The notes: generated by a model not told the origin, from the sequence alone. 64,000 bases of DNA from Chenopodium formosanum (GCA_024500155.1 CM044874.1:3103001-3167000); one strand, 5' to 3'. Shown: positions 24,641 through 34,813, numbered from the stretch's first letter. Program-made: numbers and translations.

Positions 24641-27049
24641 AATTTAGTATCTTCATGAGTTCAAAGGCTTTAAATCCTTTTCATCTACTTTTATAAACGC
24701 TGCTATAAAGCTTAGCAAAGAAACATCACCCAAAGGGGTGGCATTTTTGTTAAGTAATTGACTGTGTATCACTCAAGAGGAAGAAACAGAATAGAGGTTG
24801 GGTGAAGCCACAAGGATGCTTCGAGGAAAGCACTGGGGTTAGACTGGGGGTTGCTAGCATGCTGGTCACAAAGAAGGACAGGAACTGAGTGGGTTATGCA
24901 CTCAGCAACAATATAACATTAGCTATTTAAGACAAAGTGTACGTTTCTAATTTGTAGTCACATATCACACTGTGATCATGGAGATGCACAATATAACACC
25001 CACCATACACCAATTTAGCATGTTGTTACTGAAATTGAAAACACTACTAAATTTAACACTATCAAGTATCAACCATAATGTTTCATTACTAATCTCCAAG
25101 CAAAGGAAAAACATTCAGGAGTATACATCTTGTAGGAGTGGTAAAGTGCTACATATACCACAAGCATAAAAAACAAGGCACGAACACTATAAGTAATAAG
25201 ACTAACCGTAACATTGGTAATGGTAGGCATGGTATCCTTATATCCTATGAAGAGACTAGCAGAGGTTAAGATCGTTCCATACGTATCATTCCACTCGATG
25301 AAAAATCCTGAGCAACTAAAACGGAACTTTTCTCCTGTAATAAAATAACAAATTTGTCAAAATTCATTTACAAATCTGCTAAACAGATTCTTAGAATTAA
25401 TCAATAGGCAAATGCCCAAGCAAACCTACGAAAGACGTCAGTCCAACAACAGATGGCGCAACTCTAAAAGCAACAGATCTTGCAATTCGACTTTTATAGT
25501 CACCTTCATCCAAGGTACAAAACTCTCCATTATTTCTCAATCCTGTTGAAAGTGAACTGAATTCAATATTGTCCCCAAACAAATGGTAACAATTGACAAC
25601 AAGGAAAGAATGCTCAATTGAAAAAGTCAAGTTCTACAAGAATAAGCATATTTAATATAGGGTCACTCATCAATAGGTCAGTAAAATATCTGTTAACCCA
25701 CCACACAATTAGAGATGTGTAGCATTTTATTTCTTCAAATTAACCCATATTTGCAATGGCGAGTGTACAATGACTACTTATAGCCTCCATTGTACTCAGA
25801 AATGTGTAAAAAAGAGAATAAATAAGACCATATATTGCCAGTTTTCTACTATTCCTCAAAACTTGTGTATAGCTACAGCCTCTAGATTTTAGAGTTCCTG
25901 GATCAAGGCATTCCTTCTTTAGTCCTTCACTAATTATTGAAACACAATTATACAGGAATACAAGAGTATGCCCCAACAAACAAATCCAAAATACTTGTCT
26001 GCGTCCAAATTTAAAATTCAGAAATAAGATTGCATATTTGCAGTCACGAAATTCCTTTGAAAGAATCAAACTAACAATAAGACCATCTATACATTCTTAA
26101 AGCATTCATTTGATATCATGTACAATATAAGGATAGACATGAACAGATTATATAGTAAAGAACATAAAACATACCGCCTACATATTTTGGCTTTTTATTA
26201 AACTTCAAAGGACCAACTTTTGTTTTTATCGTCGCTGCCAATGAAAATAAAACTGTGTTAACAAAGAAAATTTGTACATGATGAATAGATTAATAAAGTA
26301 TAACTTTTATATCATAAATATATATACAGGCTCATTGTTCAATTACTAAATAGCGAATATACAATTCACATAATACACACACTTTAACCAATTAATTTGG
26401 CAGCATGATTCGAGCTTAAGTGGCTCACTCGACACTTTGAGTCATGTACATCTCTATACAAAAACATACTTTCAGATAATCAGGATACAACACAATTTAT
26501 CCCCTGTCTCAACCCTCCGTGCTTAACATTCACCAAGAATTCACTAAAACGCCGTCTGTCAACTGTCATTACCTTATTTTAATCGCTCAACAATATGAGT
26601 ATTCTACCTTATTTTCTTATTTTAATCGCTCAACAATATGAGTCATGTACCAATGTGCATGAAATTAAGAATAAGGTGCATATATAAAATAATCGCTCAA
26701 CAATATGAGTATTCTACCTTATTTTCTTATTTTACAAAGTAATTAATGTCCTAGTGTTCATTATTTATCAAAATATTCTTCAAAATAAAATCAAACTAAC
26801 ACTAAATTGCAACATTGTTTTGCTAATAGTGATATCAAATTGTTAACAATAATCCAGAAAAAAACAAAAGTCGAATTTTTTATTCAGATATATAATTAAG
26901 TTTATAACTATATAAGCAAAAACAAGAAATTGATCAAAATTGAAATTACGGGGAAAAAAACCTTCGCCTCGTCGAATTTTGTCGAGTCTTTCGTAGACAG
27001 TAAGAGGACGCGATGACTGAGGTTCCTCCGGCTGATCAATGTCAGACAT
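10996..27049 (-). CDS. HtrA/Deg-like protein with degenerate protease triad, 424 aa, eleven exons
   Basis: Exons in coding order: 27049-26962, 26234-26175, 25542-25426, 25334-25207, 23409-23131, 18895-18762, 17602-17485, 17080-16988, 12124-12023, 11896-11814, 11068-10996. Every junction is GT-AG and phases join without a frameshift; total 1275 nt. The ATG at 27049 is the first in a frame closed by an upstream stop. The fold follows plant Deg14-type proteins: trypsin-like barrel (about residues 70-270), then GRIVRPWLGM and a PDZ domain (EGSPAESAGVRPGDIV, exon 8). The triad is absent: where Deg proteins have TILTCAH this has TILTSAS (Ser115 for His); the DIA Asp is Asn154 (HHNIAIL); GNSGGP is YGVGGP (Val227 for Ser). 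It is therefore probably a non-catalytic scaffold or peptide-binding protein. No clear transit peptide is visible. Introns of 4-5 kb hold many transposons. Confidence 0.87.
12900..13135. mobile_element. GCGCC/GGCGC-rich short interspersed repeat
   Basis: The segment begins near AAGGCTCAAGGGCACCAAGG and ends near GCGCCTAGGCACGCC. It contains several copies of GCGCCT(A/C) and AGGTGC in both orientations, including CTGCGCCTAAGG and TGCGCCTCCGGTGCACC. It resembles a widespread plant non-autonomous element. The ends are uncertain. It lies within intron 8 of the HtrA-like gene. Confidence 0.4.
13971..14905 (+). mobile_element. Truncated RTE-type LINE fragment
   Basis: The plus strand encodes a decayed RTE-clade reverse transcriptase 3' portion: GLHQGSALNPFLSATVLDEV (exact match to the RT pattern), IQDEVPWCMLFADN (the FADD catalytic box has become FADN), LEQWRQRLESKGF, then after a frameshift TEYLICRFGTQ and LGSVIQKNGDIDHNV, with further stops. 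The 3' tail is a TTGA repeat (14879-14902). It is flanked by GAACTAAGGCT at 13960-13970 and 14906-14916, a likely 11-bp target duplication. It is 5'-truncated and dead, in intron 8 of the HtrA-like gene and opposite to it. Confidence 0.82.
15617..15705 (+). repeat. Two-copy 40-bp tandem repeat
   Basis: TATGTGGGAGTTTTTAGAGA plus AAAGG(A/G)AAACTTGGGATT occurs twice back to back, differing by one base. Intronic. Confidence 0.8.
15755..16872 (+). mobile_element. Candidate Pack-MULE carrying a captured gene fragment
   Basis: The ends are imperfect inverted repeats of about 42 bp: left GATATCAACGAGTTTTGTTA (from about 15757); right, read inverted, GATATCAACAAGCCATGTTG (from about 16870), continuing with matching positions. 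Inside is exon-intron-exon-like DNA: a frame reading NRKVEDRAILEGYLLGVHPY ends at a GGTAATTG donor near 16190. After a 360-bp AT-rich gap, an ACAG acceptor near 16558 leads into ALEARRYDLIVCEMVEADYP. An in-frame TAA precedes NRKVED. The donor gene was not recognised. No clean 9-bp target duplication was found, so the MULE assignment rests on the termini and the captured exons. Confidence 0.5.
17758..17946. mobile_element. Small MITE with TTGTTTGG termini
   Basis: The left arm CTTGTTTGGGTAAAGGATTG and its purine-rich continuation are mirrored by the pyrimidine-rich right arm, ending at about 17946 in ATCCAAACAAAG. Length about 190 bp. It lies in intron 6 of the HtrA-like gene, between exons 6 and 7. 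Confidence 0.5.
19165..19280. repeat. Degenerate tandem of TAGTCCCCTATTAA units
   Basis: About five imperfect units of 20-25 bp (TTAGTCCCCTAATAAG, TAGTCTCCTATTAA, TTAGTCCCCTATTAAG, CAATCCCCTATAAA, TAGTCCCCAAAAGG). Intronic. Confidence 0.65.
20606..20748. mobile_element. 143-bp MITE with ATACACCC terminal inverted repeats
   Basis: Left end TTGTTGTATACACCCGGGTG; right end, inverted, TTGTTATATACACCCAGGTG; both continue into GTACACCC. The inverted repeats are about 31 bp. No target duplication is evident. It lies in the large 18896-23130 intron of the HtrA-like gene. Confidence 0.68.
21602..22533. mobile_element. Ty1-copia integrase fragment between inverted LTR-like arms
   Basis: A plus-strand frame from 21798 encodes the end of a copia integrase core and the following pol region (CPHTSPQNGKTKRHIKSINN, SFWHHALELATYLLN, FGCLCFPLFPS, CVYLGPAPNHKGSKSYD), readable to about 22280. 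It is bracketed by a near-identical inverted pair: 21602-21780 (starting TGTTAGAATATATGATAATT) and 22361-22533. LTRs should be direct repeats, so this is a rearrangement or two opposed insertions, not an intact element. It is within an intron of the HtrA-like gene. Confidence 0.78.
23893..23960. repeat. Tandem GGTTATAAAATAATACAATG repeat
   Basis: A 27-bp unit (GGTTATAAAATAATACAATG plus TAAAA) occurs two and a half times. Intronic. Confidence 0.8.
24115..24307. mobile_element. Decayed MITE-like element (possible Stowaway relative)
   Basis: The left side CTACTATCTTTGTTCGAATT followed by TACTTG is mirrored by the right side CAAGTATAGAAGGAGTGATT, and TTACTTG / CAAGTAA pairs occur inside. The identity is too low to define exact ends. 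Confidence 0.3.
24596..24639. repeat. 44-bp poly(A) tract
   Basis: An uninterrupted A run on the plus strand. It could be the tail of a retroposed sequence lying to its left, but I recognise no body and no target duplication. Confidence 0.9.
26571..26735. repeat. Three copies of AATCGCTCAACAATATGAGT
   Basis: The 20-mer occurs at 26581, 26633 and 26691. Copies one and three continue identically with ATTCTACCTTATTTTCTTAT. Between exons 1 and 2 of the HtrA-like gene. Confidence 0.8.
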
Positions 27050-28266
27050 TGCTGCCAGTAACGAGCTCCAATTACCAGAAATTCCTTCCAAAACCCAAAA
27101 TTCTGAGACAATGGGCTCTTCTTCCTTATATGCAAATTTGGGGTTTTATTTACTGTTTGCTAATTGCTACGGATTACTCCGTATTTACTGTTTCCTTATA
27201 TGAGTACATTAAGTCGTAAAAAACGTACTCTCAGTCCCTCGCACGAATTCTAATATGTGGTTGGCCCGTTGACCACACAATGTGGCCAGTCACAAATCAC
27301 AATAGGAATTACTCCTTTTATTTGTATTAGTTTGGCATATTTGTCGAGACGCGATTTTGATAATTAATATCTTTAATTATTAATTTTTAAAAATTATAAT
27401 ATAAATCTAGACATTATGACGAATCTAATGATATACTTCGTATTAGTCAACCATGAATATGAATAGTGCAAAAAATATGATGCATTTAAAAAAATGGAGA
27501 GAGTACTTTGATAGTATTATAGAGGTTACCCGATCAGTGTTCAGAGGTTACATTATTAGTGTTACAATTCTTACAAGAGTTACTCTATCAGTATTATAGT
27601 GATTGGTCAATGTTATAAGGATTACTCGGTCGGTGTTTAGGGATTATTTTATTCACAAGCGGTCATACGGTATGGCAAGACATGCTGATCTCTTATAAGT
27701 CAATCCAGCCTATATGCTCCATCTTTGTAATTTTTTATTTTACATGAGATGTAGTAGGAATAGATTTCCCTCGTTTTATTGCCTTAAGACATTGAATTGA
27801 CATATTTTATGGTAGCAAGATTTTAAATTAAATAAGGATATAATAATCATTTTACCTTAAAGCCTGTTTGGAATACTGAATTTCATTTGAAATTTTATAT
27901 TTGGCCCAATTTCATTGTTTGGATGTAATGGAATTTGGGAATTGGATTCAACCCAATTCCATGTCAATTAACATTCAATTTTTTATTTTTTTTTATTTTT
28001 TTTTTTTTATTTTTTTTATTTTTTTTTTTTTTTTGTAACATTTTAACATTCAATTATTGATTGGTTTTATCTAAGATTGTGAATGTACTTGGATTTACAT
28101 GTTCAACAACATATGTCACATTTTATTACATTATAATGCATATAAAGCAGTGGAAATTGAATGTCGCTTATAACTAGCTACATGGTTCTCTTCTAGATGA
28201 ACTCATATGAACAACTAACTTTAAGGCTAGAGCGGTTTTGAAGAAACAAAAAAGTCGATAGACGCT
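27050..28266. other. Intergenic region between HtrA-like gene and first aldo-keto reductase
   Basis: This holds the upstream region of the HtrA-like gene and the 3' flank of the reductase. 27500-27640 has loosely repeated GTTACTC/GGTCAGTGTT phrases, and 27974-28034 is a T-rich low-complexity tract. A CCTGTTTGGAATACTG motif at about 27866 resembles a MITE end, but I found no partner. Confidence 0.4.
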
Positions 28267-31200
28267 CTAATCTTCATGGTCCCATAAGTCAGCAACACTC
28301 TTAAATGGTCCATCACGCTTGTTAACAAACAGAGCTTCCCCATCCAACTCACGCTTCTGTACAATTCACAAATATATGATCATTATTAGATCAAGTATCC
28401 TAGAGCTATATCGAAAATTTTCTTTAAAAAAATTGTCAAATTTATGAAGTGATTAAAGTGTATATTGTACCTGGTTTTTAATCGTGCATAGAGCTTCAAA
28501 ATCTTGCTCGGGTATTTCCCAATCGAAGACGTGAACATTCTCTTTGAGATGATCAGGGTTGGTTGATTTTGGTATAACACTGGTTCCTCGTTGTAAGGCC
28601 CATTTGACCAAAACTTGTCCAGGGCTCTTGTTCAACTTCATTGCCACCTTATCTACCACTGGATCATGCACCAGATCTCGTCCTCCATCTTGTGACCCCA
28701 ACGGTGAATATGCCTACCAACAAAAGACATGTAAGTTTGCACTGGCTCAATCGACTCCATTTCGAAATAGAACACAATTGCACGTAAACAAATTTTGAGA
28801 TTTTCAAGTTGGCATGACACTCTACGTAGTAATGGATAATGAATATGATTCAATAAGATCGAAGTTACACATCTATATATTAAATTAGCATATATATATG
28901 ATACATTCCAAACATTAGGCCATTAAATTAGGGTGAGACATGTTTTGCACAAGATCATAATAGTGAAAATTTAATATAGAACAATCCTGGCCTTACCGTG
29001 ACATGTATGCTATTTTTCTTGCAAGTCTCGAGCATTTTGTCGTTCCTCCATCCCGGGTGCATTTCCATCTGCAAAATTAACCTCATATTATCAATTCCCT
29101 AAGAATTATCAACACATATCTCTAGCTTTTTTTTTTTTTTTTTTTGAAAGGAACACATATCTCTAGCTAATTATGTTGAAATGTTGAATGTTTCAACCAT
29201 ACTACTTATATAAGCAAAGGTACTATTTACCTGGCAAACTGACCGCTTTATTCGAGCAATATCCAATAGCTTATTAAGCTTCTTGATTGTAAAATTACAA
29301 ACCCCAATGTCCCTAACAAGTTTTTCCTCCACAAGCTTTTCCATTTCCCTCCATACACCTTTCATGTCGAAATCCGTTACCTCCCCTGCCTTAGGTGGCC
29401 TATTAGCGCCTTCTTTTAAGTGAAATGGCCAATGAATCTGCAAATTAATTACTCTAGTTGTGTCACATTTCATGATTTACAAATCCGTGTAACAAATGAT
29501 TATTAAATGGGGCTGGTTAATTACAAGATAGAGGTCGAGGTAGTCGAGCTGAAGTTCTCGAAGAGTATTGTTTATAGCAGGACGAACTCTTTCTGGAGAT
29601 AAATCAGTACACCTGCATAATGTATACTGATACAATTAGCATTCCCTTAGAAGTTAGAAACTCCATGTGACTTGTGTTCCATACTATGAAACTATATAGA
29701 TTTATACGTATGGAGTGATCTTGTGGATACCGTCTAAACAAATACAAAGTACTATTATAGACCATTAGACCTACATTAACTTTTTATCATTTTTACTTGT
29801 TAAAGATAAAGAAAATGATTGTTTAAAGTTATGCATTTACAAGTGTGATATATAAACCTGATAAAAGTTATACATTTGCAAGTGTGATATATAAAACTGA
29901 TAAAAATTATACATTTACAAGCGTGATAGATAAAACTGATCGATGAAGTAATATAGTAATAAAGATGATGGAGCTAAGGACTAGAAATTAGACCATATTG
30001 AATCGGGAATTAAGTTTTGGGCGTAGAAATTTGAAGATACCATAGCTTTGAAGTGACAAAGATATGCTTCCTCTCTATGCCTGCATGCATGGCTGCTTTA
30101 AGTGCACGACCGACCTGGGGAAATTATAGAATAATAAAAGAATTTAAGTTGACATATATACTAGATTCACCTAATAACCTTCCACATGAACTTGTGCATA
30201 AATAGCAAAGGTGTGATGTGTAAAGTATTTTTACAACTCTCCTCATAAGGAAAACACCTACTCCGTAATACAATATATATCATTATGAAAGCACATAGTA
30301 GTATTGGTAGCTTTAATACGCACTTTGTATGTAGTAGATAAATTTCAAATACATAGTACTAAAAATAGCTAAAGAATCTTCATTGACTAAGCAAGCTTAG
30401 TAGATATGGTAGTCGTGGGGAGCTCAACTTGGGTCACAATTCAAGTTTGAGTCCGCCATCTACATACTTATGCTAAGAAGTGGAGAATCCCTCTAAGAAG
30501 TCGTTTGGTTAGATCTTTTGAATGGATTGGAATGGAGTTAGATATTATTCCAACTATTTTTTTTATTTTTTTTTTTGGTTGAGTTTTTTTAATAATGGAA
30601 TCTCATACACAAGGAAGGCTTCTAACTCTACCTTATACTTGTAAAATCTCATACCCTCCTCTCCCCCTAATTAAGATTCACCATTCATTCTATTATTAAA
30701 GTACAAAATTCATTCTAACAATAAATCAAAACAACTTTACACTAGTGTGGGTTTTAGAGATTCCATACCAATCCATTCCAATATAATGAACCAAACACCC
30801 TCATATAGGGTAGGGAATCTCTAGACTAGGGGGGGCTAATTGCAGTAAGCAACTCGTGAGCAGCTCAGTCGGCGCTCGATCAAAACTCGGCTCGAGTTTG
30901 CTCGTGTTCGCTCGAATAAGCTCGAGCAAACTCGATAAGTGTACAATAAATACAATATTTTTCTATTTTTTTAATCTTTGAAAACAAAAATTTATCTTTT
31001 AACACTTAATAAATTTAAAATAATAAACTTAAGTAGGAAAAATTTATAAAGAGATAATAAAATATAATCAACTAATACTTGAAATTCAAGAGACCTAAAC
31101 CTTTAAACGAGCAACTCGTGATCAACTCGACTCGAAAATTAACGACCACGAGTCGAACAACCCTCTGCTCGTGTTCGACTCGCTCGATTAGCACCCCTAC

Positions 31201-32327
31201 TCAAGACAGGTTGGGAGCCGGCAGAAATTATATAATTTTTTTTTAAAAAAAATTAACTTATCAAAATACATGTATAAAGGGGTGGGAGTTTAAACCTAAG
31301 CCCCAACCTTTTAATCCAAGATCCAATACTATAACGCCCTTTGTCTCACTAAGTTAGCCTAGTAAGTCTTCTTTATTCATTATTGTCGTGTTTAGTTTGC
31401 CTAATCATCGAAAAAAATAAATCTATATATTTTGCCCCTAACCGATATATATTTACCCCTTTCAAAAGAGAAAGAAGAGATCACAAAGAAAAAATAAAAA
31501 ATCACATCAATCCTCACATATTTCCTTTTTTAAAAACTTTTAAACTCATCATTTTGGGGCAATCTTAGTGGGAGAAAAGAATATGTAATATGTTACTAAT
31601 CTCTCCGTTCCATAATATAGTTTCTGTTTTCCTATTTTGGAGAACCATAATATTATTCTTATTTCTACTTTTAAATAATATGTAAAGACTATTATACCCG
31701 CACTTTTTCTTAACCTTATTCATTGTACTTTCTAATTTACCCTTAAATTTTGCACATATCTGCATTTTTTTCATTTTTTCTCTAACTTTTGTCTATGATT
31801 ATACTTTTTACATTTATTAATGTACTTTATCCACTTTATTCTCATATTTCTTAAATACCGTAAAAAAATACAAACAAGAACTATATTATGGGATATAGGG
31901 AGTATTTCATATTGATTGTAACATTGATAATAGAGCATGAATTTATAAACTTCACCTCTTCTTGTACACCATATTGTGCTGCTGTATCCACATGCATATA
32001 ACCAGCCTACAATAATAAGATTTACAAAACTCATAAGAGGTTTATAAGGAGTACAACACACATAGTATTCAAGCACATACTAACACAACTTTAGCTAGTT
32101 TCCTAAACATATACACAAGTGTTGCAAGTATTCAGAAACGCGTATACCATACTAACTTTATCATCATAACATTAACACGATACCTCGGCGACGGCAGTAA
32201 AGACAGAGCTTCTAGCTTGAGAAGCAGATTTCCAAGTACCCAATCCCACCGCCGGTATTTTATGGCCGCTTACAAGCGGGAAGTACTCCATTTCTTGGTC
32301 ATGAGCCGTAAATGTTGCCTGAGCCAT
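28267..32327 (-). CDS. Aldo-keto reductase, aldose/aldehyde reductase type (AKR4C-like), 322 aa, eight exons
   Basis: NADPH-dependent cytosolic reductase of sugar and lipid-derived aldehydes. Exons in coding order: 32327-32184, 32006-31956, 30114-30041, 29612-29525, 29437-29231, 29068-28997, 28713-28471, 28356-28267; all GT-AG, 969 nt. The fold is a single (beta/alpha)8 barrel. Catalytic tetrad visible: Asp55 and Tyr60 (HVDTAAQYG), Lys88 (VTSKLW), His121 (IHWP). Cofactor and family signatures: GIPAVGLGTW-like start (HKIPAVGLGTW), CQMEMHPGWRND, AYSPLGSQDGGRDL, GTSVIPKSTNPDHLKENV. The C-terminus FKSVADLWDHED is family-typical. It matches the group of plant reductases that includes barley embryo aldose reductase and Arabidopsis At5g01670, rather than the AKR4C8-C11 set. 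A paralogue with identical intron positions lies at 56434-59445. The 1.8-kb intron after exon 2 holds three MITEs. MAQ at 32327 is chosen because it aligns with the paralogue's start. Confidence 0.93.
29826..29942. repeat. Three-copy tandem repeat of about 41 bp
   Basis: Units built on GTTATACATTTGCAAGTGTG and ATATATAAAACTGATAAAA, in three copies with a few differences. In the intron between reductase exons 3 and 4. Confidence 0.8.
30500..30800. mobile_element. 300-bp MITE with GTTTGGTT termini
   Basis: The left end TCGTTTGGTTAGATCTTTTG, followed by AATGGATTGGAATGGA, is mirrored at the right (inverted GGGTGTTTGGTTCATTATAT then TGGAATGGATTGG). It sits in the intron between exons 2 and 3 of the first reductase. 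Target duplication not resolved. Confidence 0.58.
30827..31199. mobile_element. 370-bp MITE with CTCGAGC-rich ends
   Basis: The left end TAGGGGGGGCTAATTG pairs with the inverted right end TAGGGGTGCTAATCG. The sub-terminal regions are full of CTCGAG, GCTCG and CGAGC motifs in both orientations, around an AT-rich core. It looks like a hAT-type non-autonomous element. It directly follows the previous MITE in the same intron. Confidence 0.6.
31599..31902. mobile_element. Stowaway-like MITE
   Basis: The left end CTCTCCGTTCCATAATATAG and the inverted right end CTCCCTATATCCCATAATAT show the CTCCCTCCGT-type terminus of Stowaway elements. A TA follows the right end; the left TA is displaced by two bases, so the exact boundary is uncertain. 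This is the third MITE in the same reductase intron. Confidence 0.6.
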
Positions 32328-33300
32328 AACTAATTGCAATATTTGCTCGATCAAGTTGGATTAAATGGTTTTTCTTGACACTCTAATTTCTACCTATTAA
32401 TCACTTTCAAGTTTCAATGTATAATTGGCTGACTTCACTTAGCTAAGTCATACATTCATATAGATCCTACTCCATACTACGTTTGACGGTTGTGTACATG
32501 TGGGAGTGTTGCATGCATCATGTTGGACACGTCATTTTTTGAGGGTTCGTGTCATTTGCTAAGCACCATATATAGACCCAATTTAATGGATATGTTCAAA
32601 ATTAGTGTATGGACGGAACAATGTTCAGGGTCATTATTATAATTTTGATATTGAGATAATAAATATATAATAAAAAAAAATAATTGAAGAAGTAAGGGTA
32701 TGTTCTGATTTACAAAACTGAGCTGAATTAAACTGATTTGAACTGAACTGAACTGATTTTATGAGAGAAAGAAATTAGAAATTGAACTGAACTAAGCTAA
32801 TTGGAGCTAAATTGAAGTGAACTAAAAATAAGCTGAAGAGAACAAACTCTAGTACAAAAAATTATATAAAATAAACACCCTAATAAAGTTAAATATATAG
32901 CTAAAAACGTTACATTAAAAGTATAGCTAAATGTTGGCTAAGATGATTAGTTTGATTGTAGATGATGTGGCACATTTCTAGGGTTTAAGAAAGATGCAGT
33001 GTCACGTGTCACGTAGCATTGTTGATGATGAATGATATGGCATGTACGTTTTCATTGTTTGAGAAATGTGTTACATGACACATATATTATAAAGGAACAC
33101 TTTTTAATAGATTAGTATTGATAAATAAAAGTTACATCCATTTATATGTACATCTACATGAAAGTATGTAACCAAGCAAGTAAAACTATTTTGTATGACA
33201 TAACTTATCGTGTTTTTGTAATGAAGTATATATATTATTATAACGTGCTTTTCTTTGTAATAATTTATCTATAATTGTTGTGTGTTTTTATAAGTGGAAA
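32328..33300. other. Promoter-side region of the first aldo-keto reductase
   Basis: Reading the gene's strand, ACGT-core motifs occur at 33003-33016 (CTACGTGACACGTGAC) and at 32526-32533 (GACGTGTC), with a TATATATGG stretch at about 32568-32577. This resembles an ABA-response arrangement, but spacing to the start is not regular. 32698-32855 is a small element with GTTCTgattt / gaGAACaaac ends and CTGAACT-rich interior, related to the TTCAG family at 5342. Confidence 0.4.
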
Positions 33301-34184
33301 GCTAAACGTCGCCCTCGAATCTCTAACTACGCCAGCAAAATAAACTAAAATTACAAATTTACCCTTTTATCAAAAAAATTACCCCCCTCAATTTACCCCC
33401 TCTTCATCATACTACTATACCCATCACCACCACCACCACCACCTCCTCCTCTTTTAACCACCAACTCCTTACCTCCGGTTTCACGATCTACACAGCCGCG
33501 GTAATGACAAGTAAGGACAAAGGAAAGTCGATCGCCAACGGAGAAAATGTTTTTTTTTATTTTTTTTTTGAATTTGCGGCAAACGCCTAGATTTTTCGCA
33601 CGTCCTAGGCTCAAACGTCTAGTTCTTGTGAACAACCGTGTGGTTGTATGAAAAAATCTGGGCGTTTGAGGTGAAACGCCTAGTTTTTTAGAATACCCTA
33701 GGCTGAAACGCCTAGTTTTTTCGAATAGCCTAGGATGTTTCGAAAAAACTAGGCGTTTTAGCCTAGGGTATTCTAAAAAACTAGGCGTTTCAACCTAGGG
33801 TATTCTAAAAAAACTAGGCGTTTCCTGGGTTTTGAATTTTTTAAAAAAAATTATCGCGACGTACCGATTTCATACGGTTTGACGAGCCTTCTACAAGCGT
33901 CTAAGGTTGTGTTTCTTGTATTTCGTCGTTGTCAATAAGATCTAACGAAATTGATTTTGCAAAATTTTAAAATTTTGTTTGATTTTGAAACTCAAGGTGG
34001 TTTGGGTGGTTGTTCGATGAGCGTTGGTGGCTGTTGACCACTAGAGAGAACGGTAAAAAATTTGTGCAGTAAAAGTGTGAAATTAAGGTAAAATTAATTA
34101 TTTTTTATAATTATTATAAGGATAAATACGTAATTTTATTTTATTTTGCGGGCGTTAGTTAGATATTTGAGGGCGATATTTAAC
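33301..34184. mobile_element. MULE-like element, 884 bp, with long inverted termini and internal hairpin
   Basis: The left terminus GCTAAACGTCGCCCTCGAAT and its continuation match the inverted right terminus GTTAAATATCGCCCTCAAAT over about 65 bp at roughly 80% by eye, both running into GCAAAATAAA(C/A)TAAAATTAC. Inside, at 33671-33825, an about 33-bp unit (GAAACGCCTAG then TTTTTTAGAATACCCTAGG) is repeated in both orientations, forming a hairpin. No transposase frame is present. The length of the termini suggests a Mutator-like non-autonomous element; no 9-bp duplication was identified. Confidence 0.62.
33671..33800. repeat. Hairpin of about 53-bp arms built from CCTAGTTTTTT units
   Basis: The left arm 33671-33723 and right arm about 33740-33800 are inverted copies differing by very few bases, with a loop of about 20 nt. 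A third partial unit follows to 33825. It lies inside the MULE-like element. Confidence 0.75.
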
Positions 34185-34270
34185 AACCAATTATGTTGTT
34201 TATGCTCTTGTTCTATTATTCATTTTTTTTATTGTTGTTTATGTGCTTTTTATTTTATTATGGATTTTTG

Positions 34271-34800
34271 TTTTTTGAAAAACTATCTTTTAAACTCTAG
34301 ATTTTGCGAAAAACTACCCTAAAAACAAAATGTTGTAATTAACTACCTTATAAAATACAAAATGTTGTAATTGACTAGCTTCCAGTGGAATAACTTATTT
34401 GACTTTTATTTCCCGATGTTGATCATGTGACCCTTTAATGACTTAATCCCTCCCCTCTTTTCCCAAATTTTTCCGCTTTACACCAATTCAGGCCATATAA
34501 TTATCTAAGGGGTTGCAAATAAACAATATAAAATTTGATTAATCGTATTGTTAAAGAAAAGAGTTGGTATAAAGCAAGAAAATTTGGGGGAAAGGGGGAA
34601 TTAAGTCATTAAACTATTAAAGGGTCATGTGATCCTCACGTGACATGGTCAACACCGGAAAATAAAAGTCAAATGTGTTATTCCGAGTGGGAGGTAGTTA
34701 ATTACAACATTTTATACTTTATAAGATAGTTAATTACAACATTTTGTTTTTAGGTAGTTTTTCGCAAAATTCGAAGTTTAAAAGGTAGTTTTTCAAAAAA
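34271..34800. mobile_element. 530-bp foldback element (near-palindromic MITE)
   Basis: The left arm starts TTTTTTGAAAAACTATCTTT and the right arm, inverted, TTTTTTGAAAAACTACCTTT. The match continues for about 220-240 bp on each side (AAAATGTTGTAATTAACTA twice per arm, TTGACTTTTATTTCC), leaving a loop of about 70 bp. There is no coding content. Confidence 0.75.
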
Positions 34801-34813
34801 AGAATTCCTTTTA

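Noticed and set aside
26400..26470. Third copy of the 100-bp SINE-like family (GAGCTTAAGTGGCTCACTC)
   Set aside because: A short stretch resembles it, but the 3' half, A tail and target duplication are missing.
33292..34193. A 9-bp target duplication for the MULE-like element
   Set aside because: The flanks AAGTGGAAA and AACCAATTA do not match and shifting the ends by a few bases does not help; element called from termini only.
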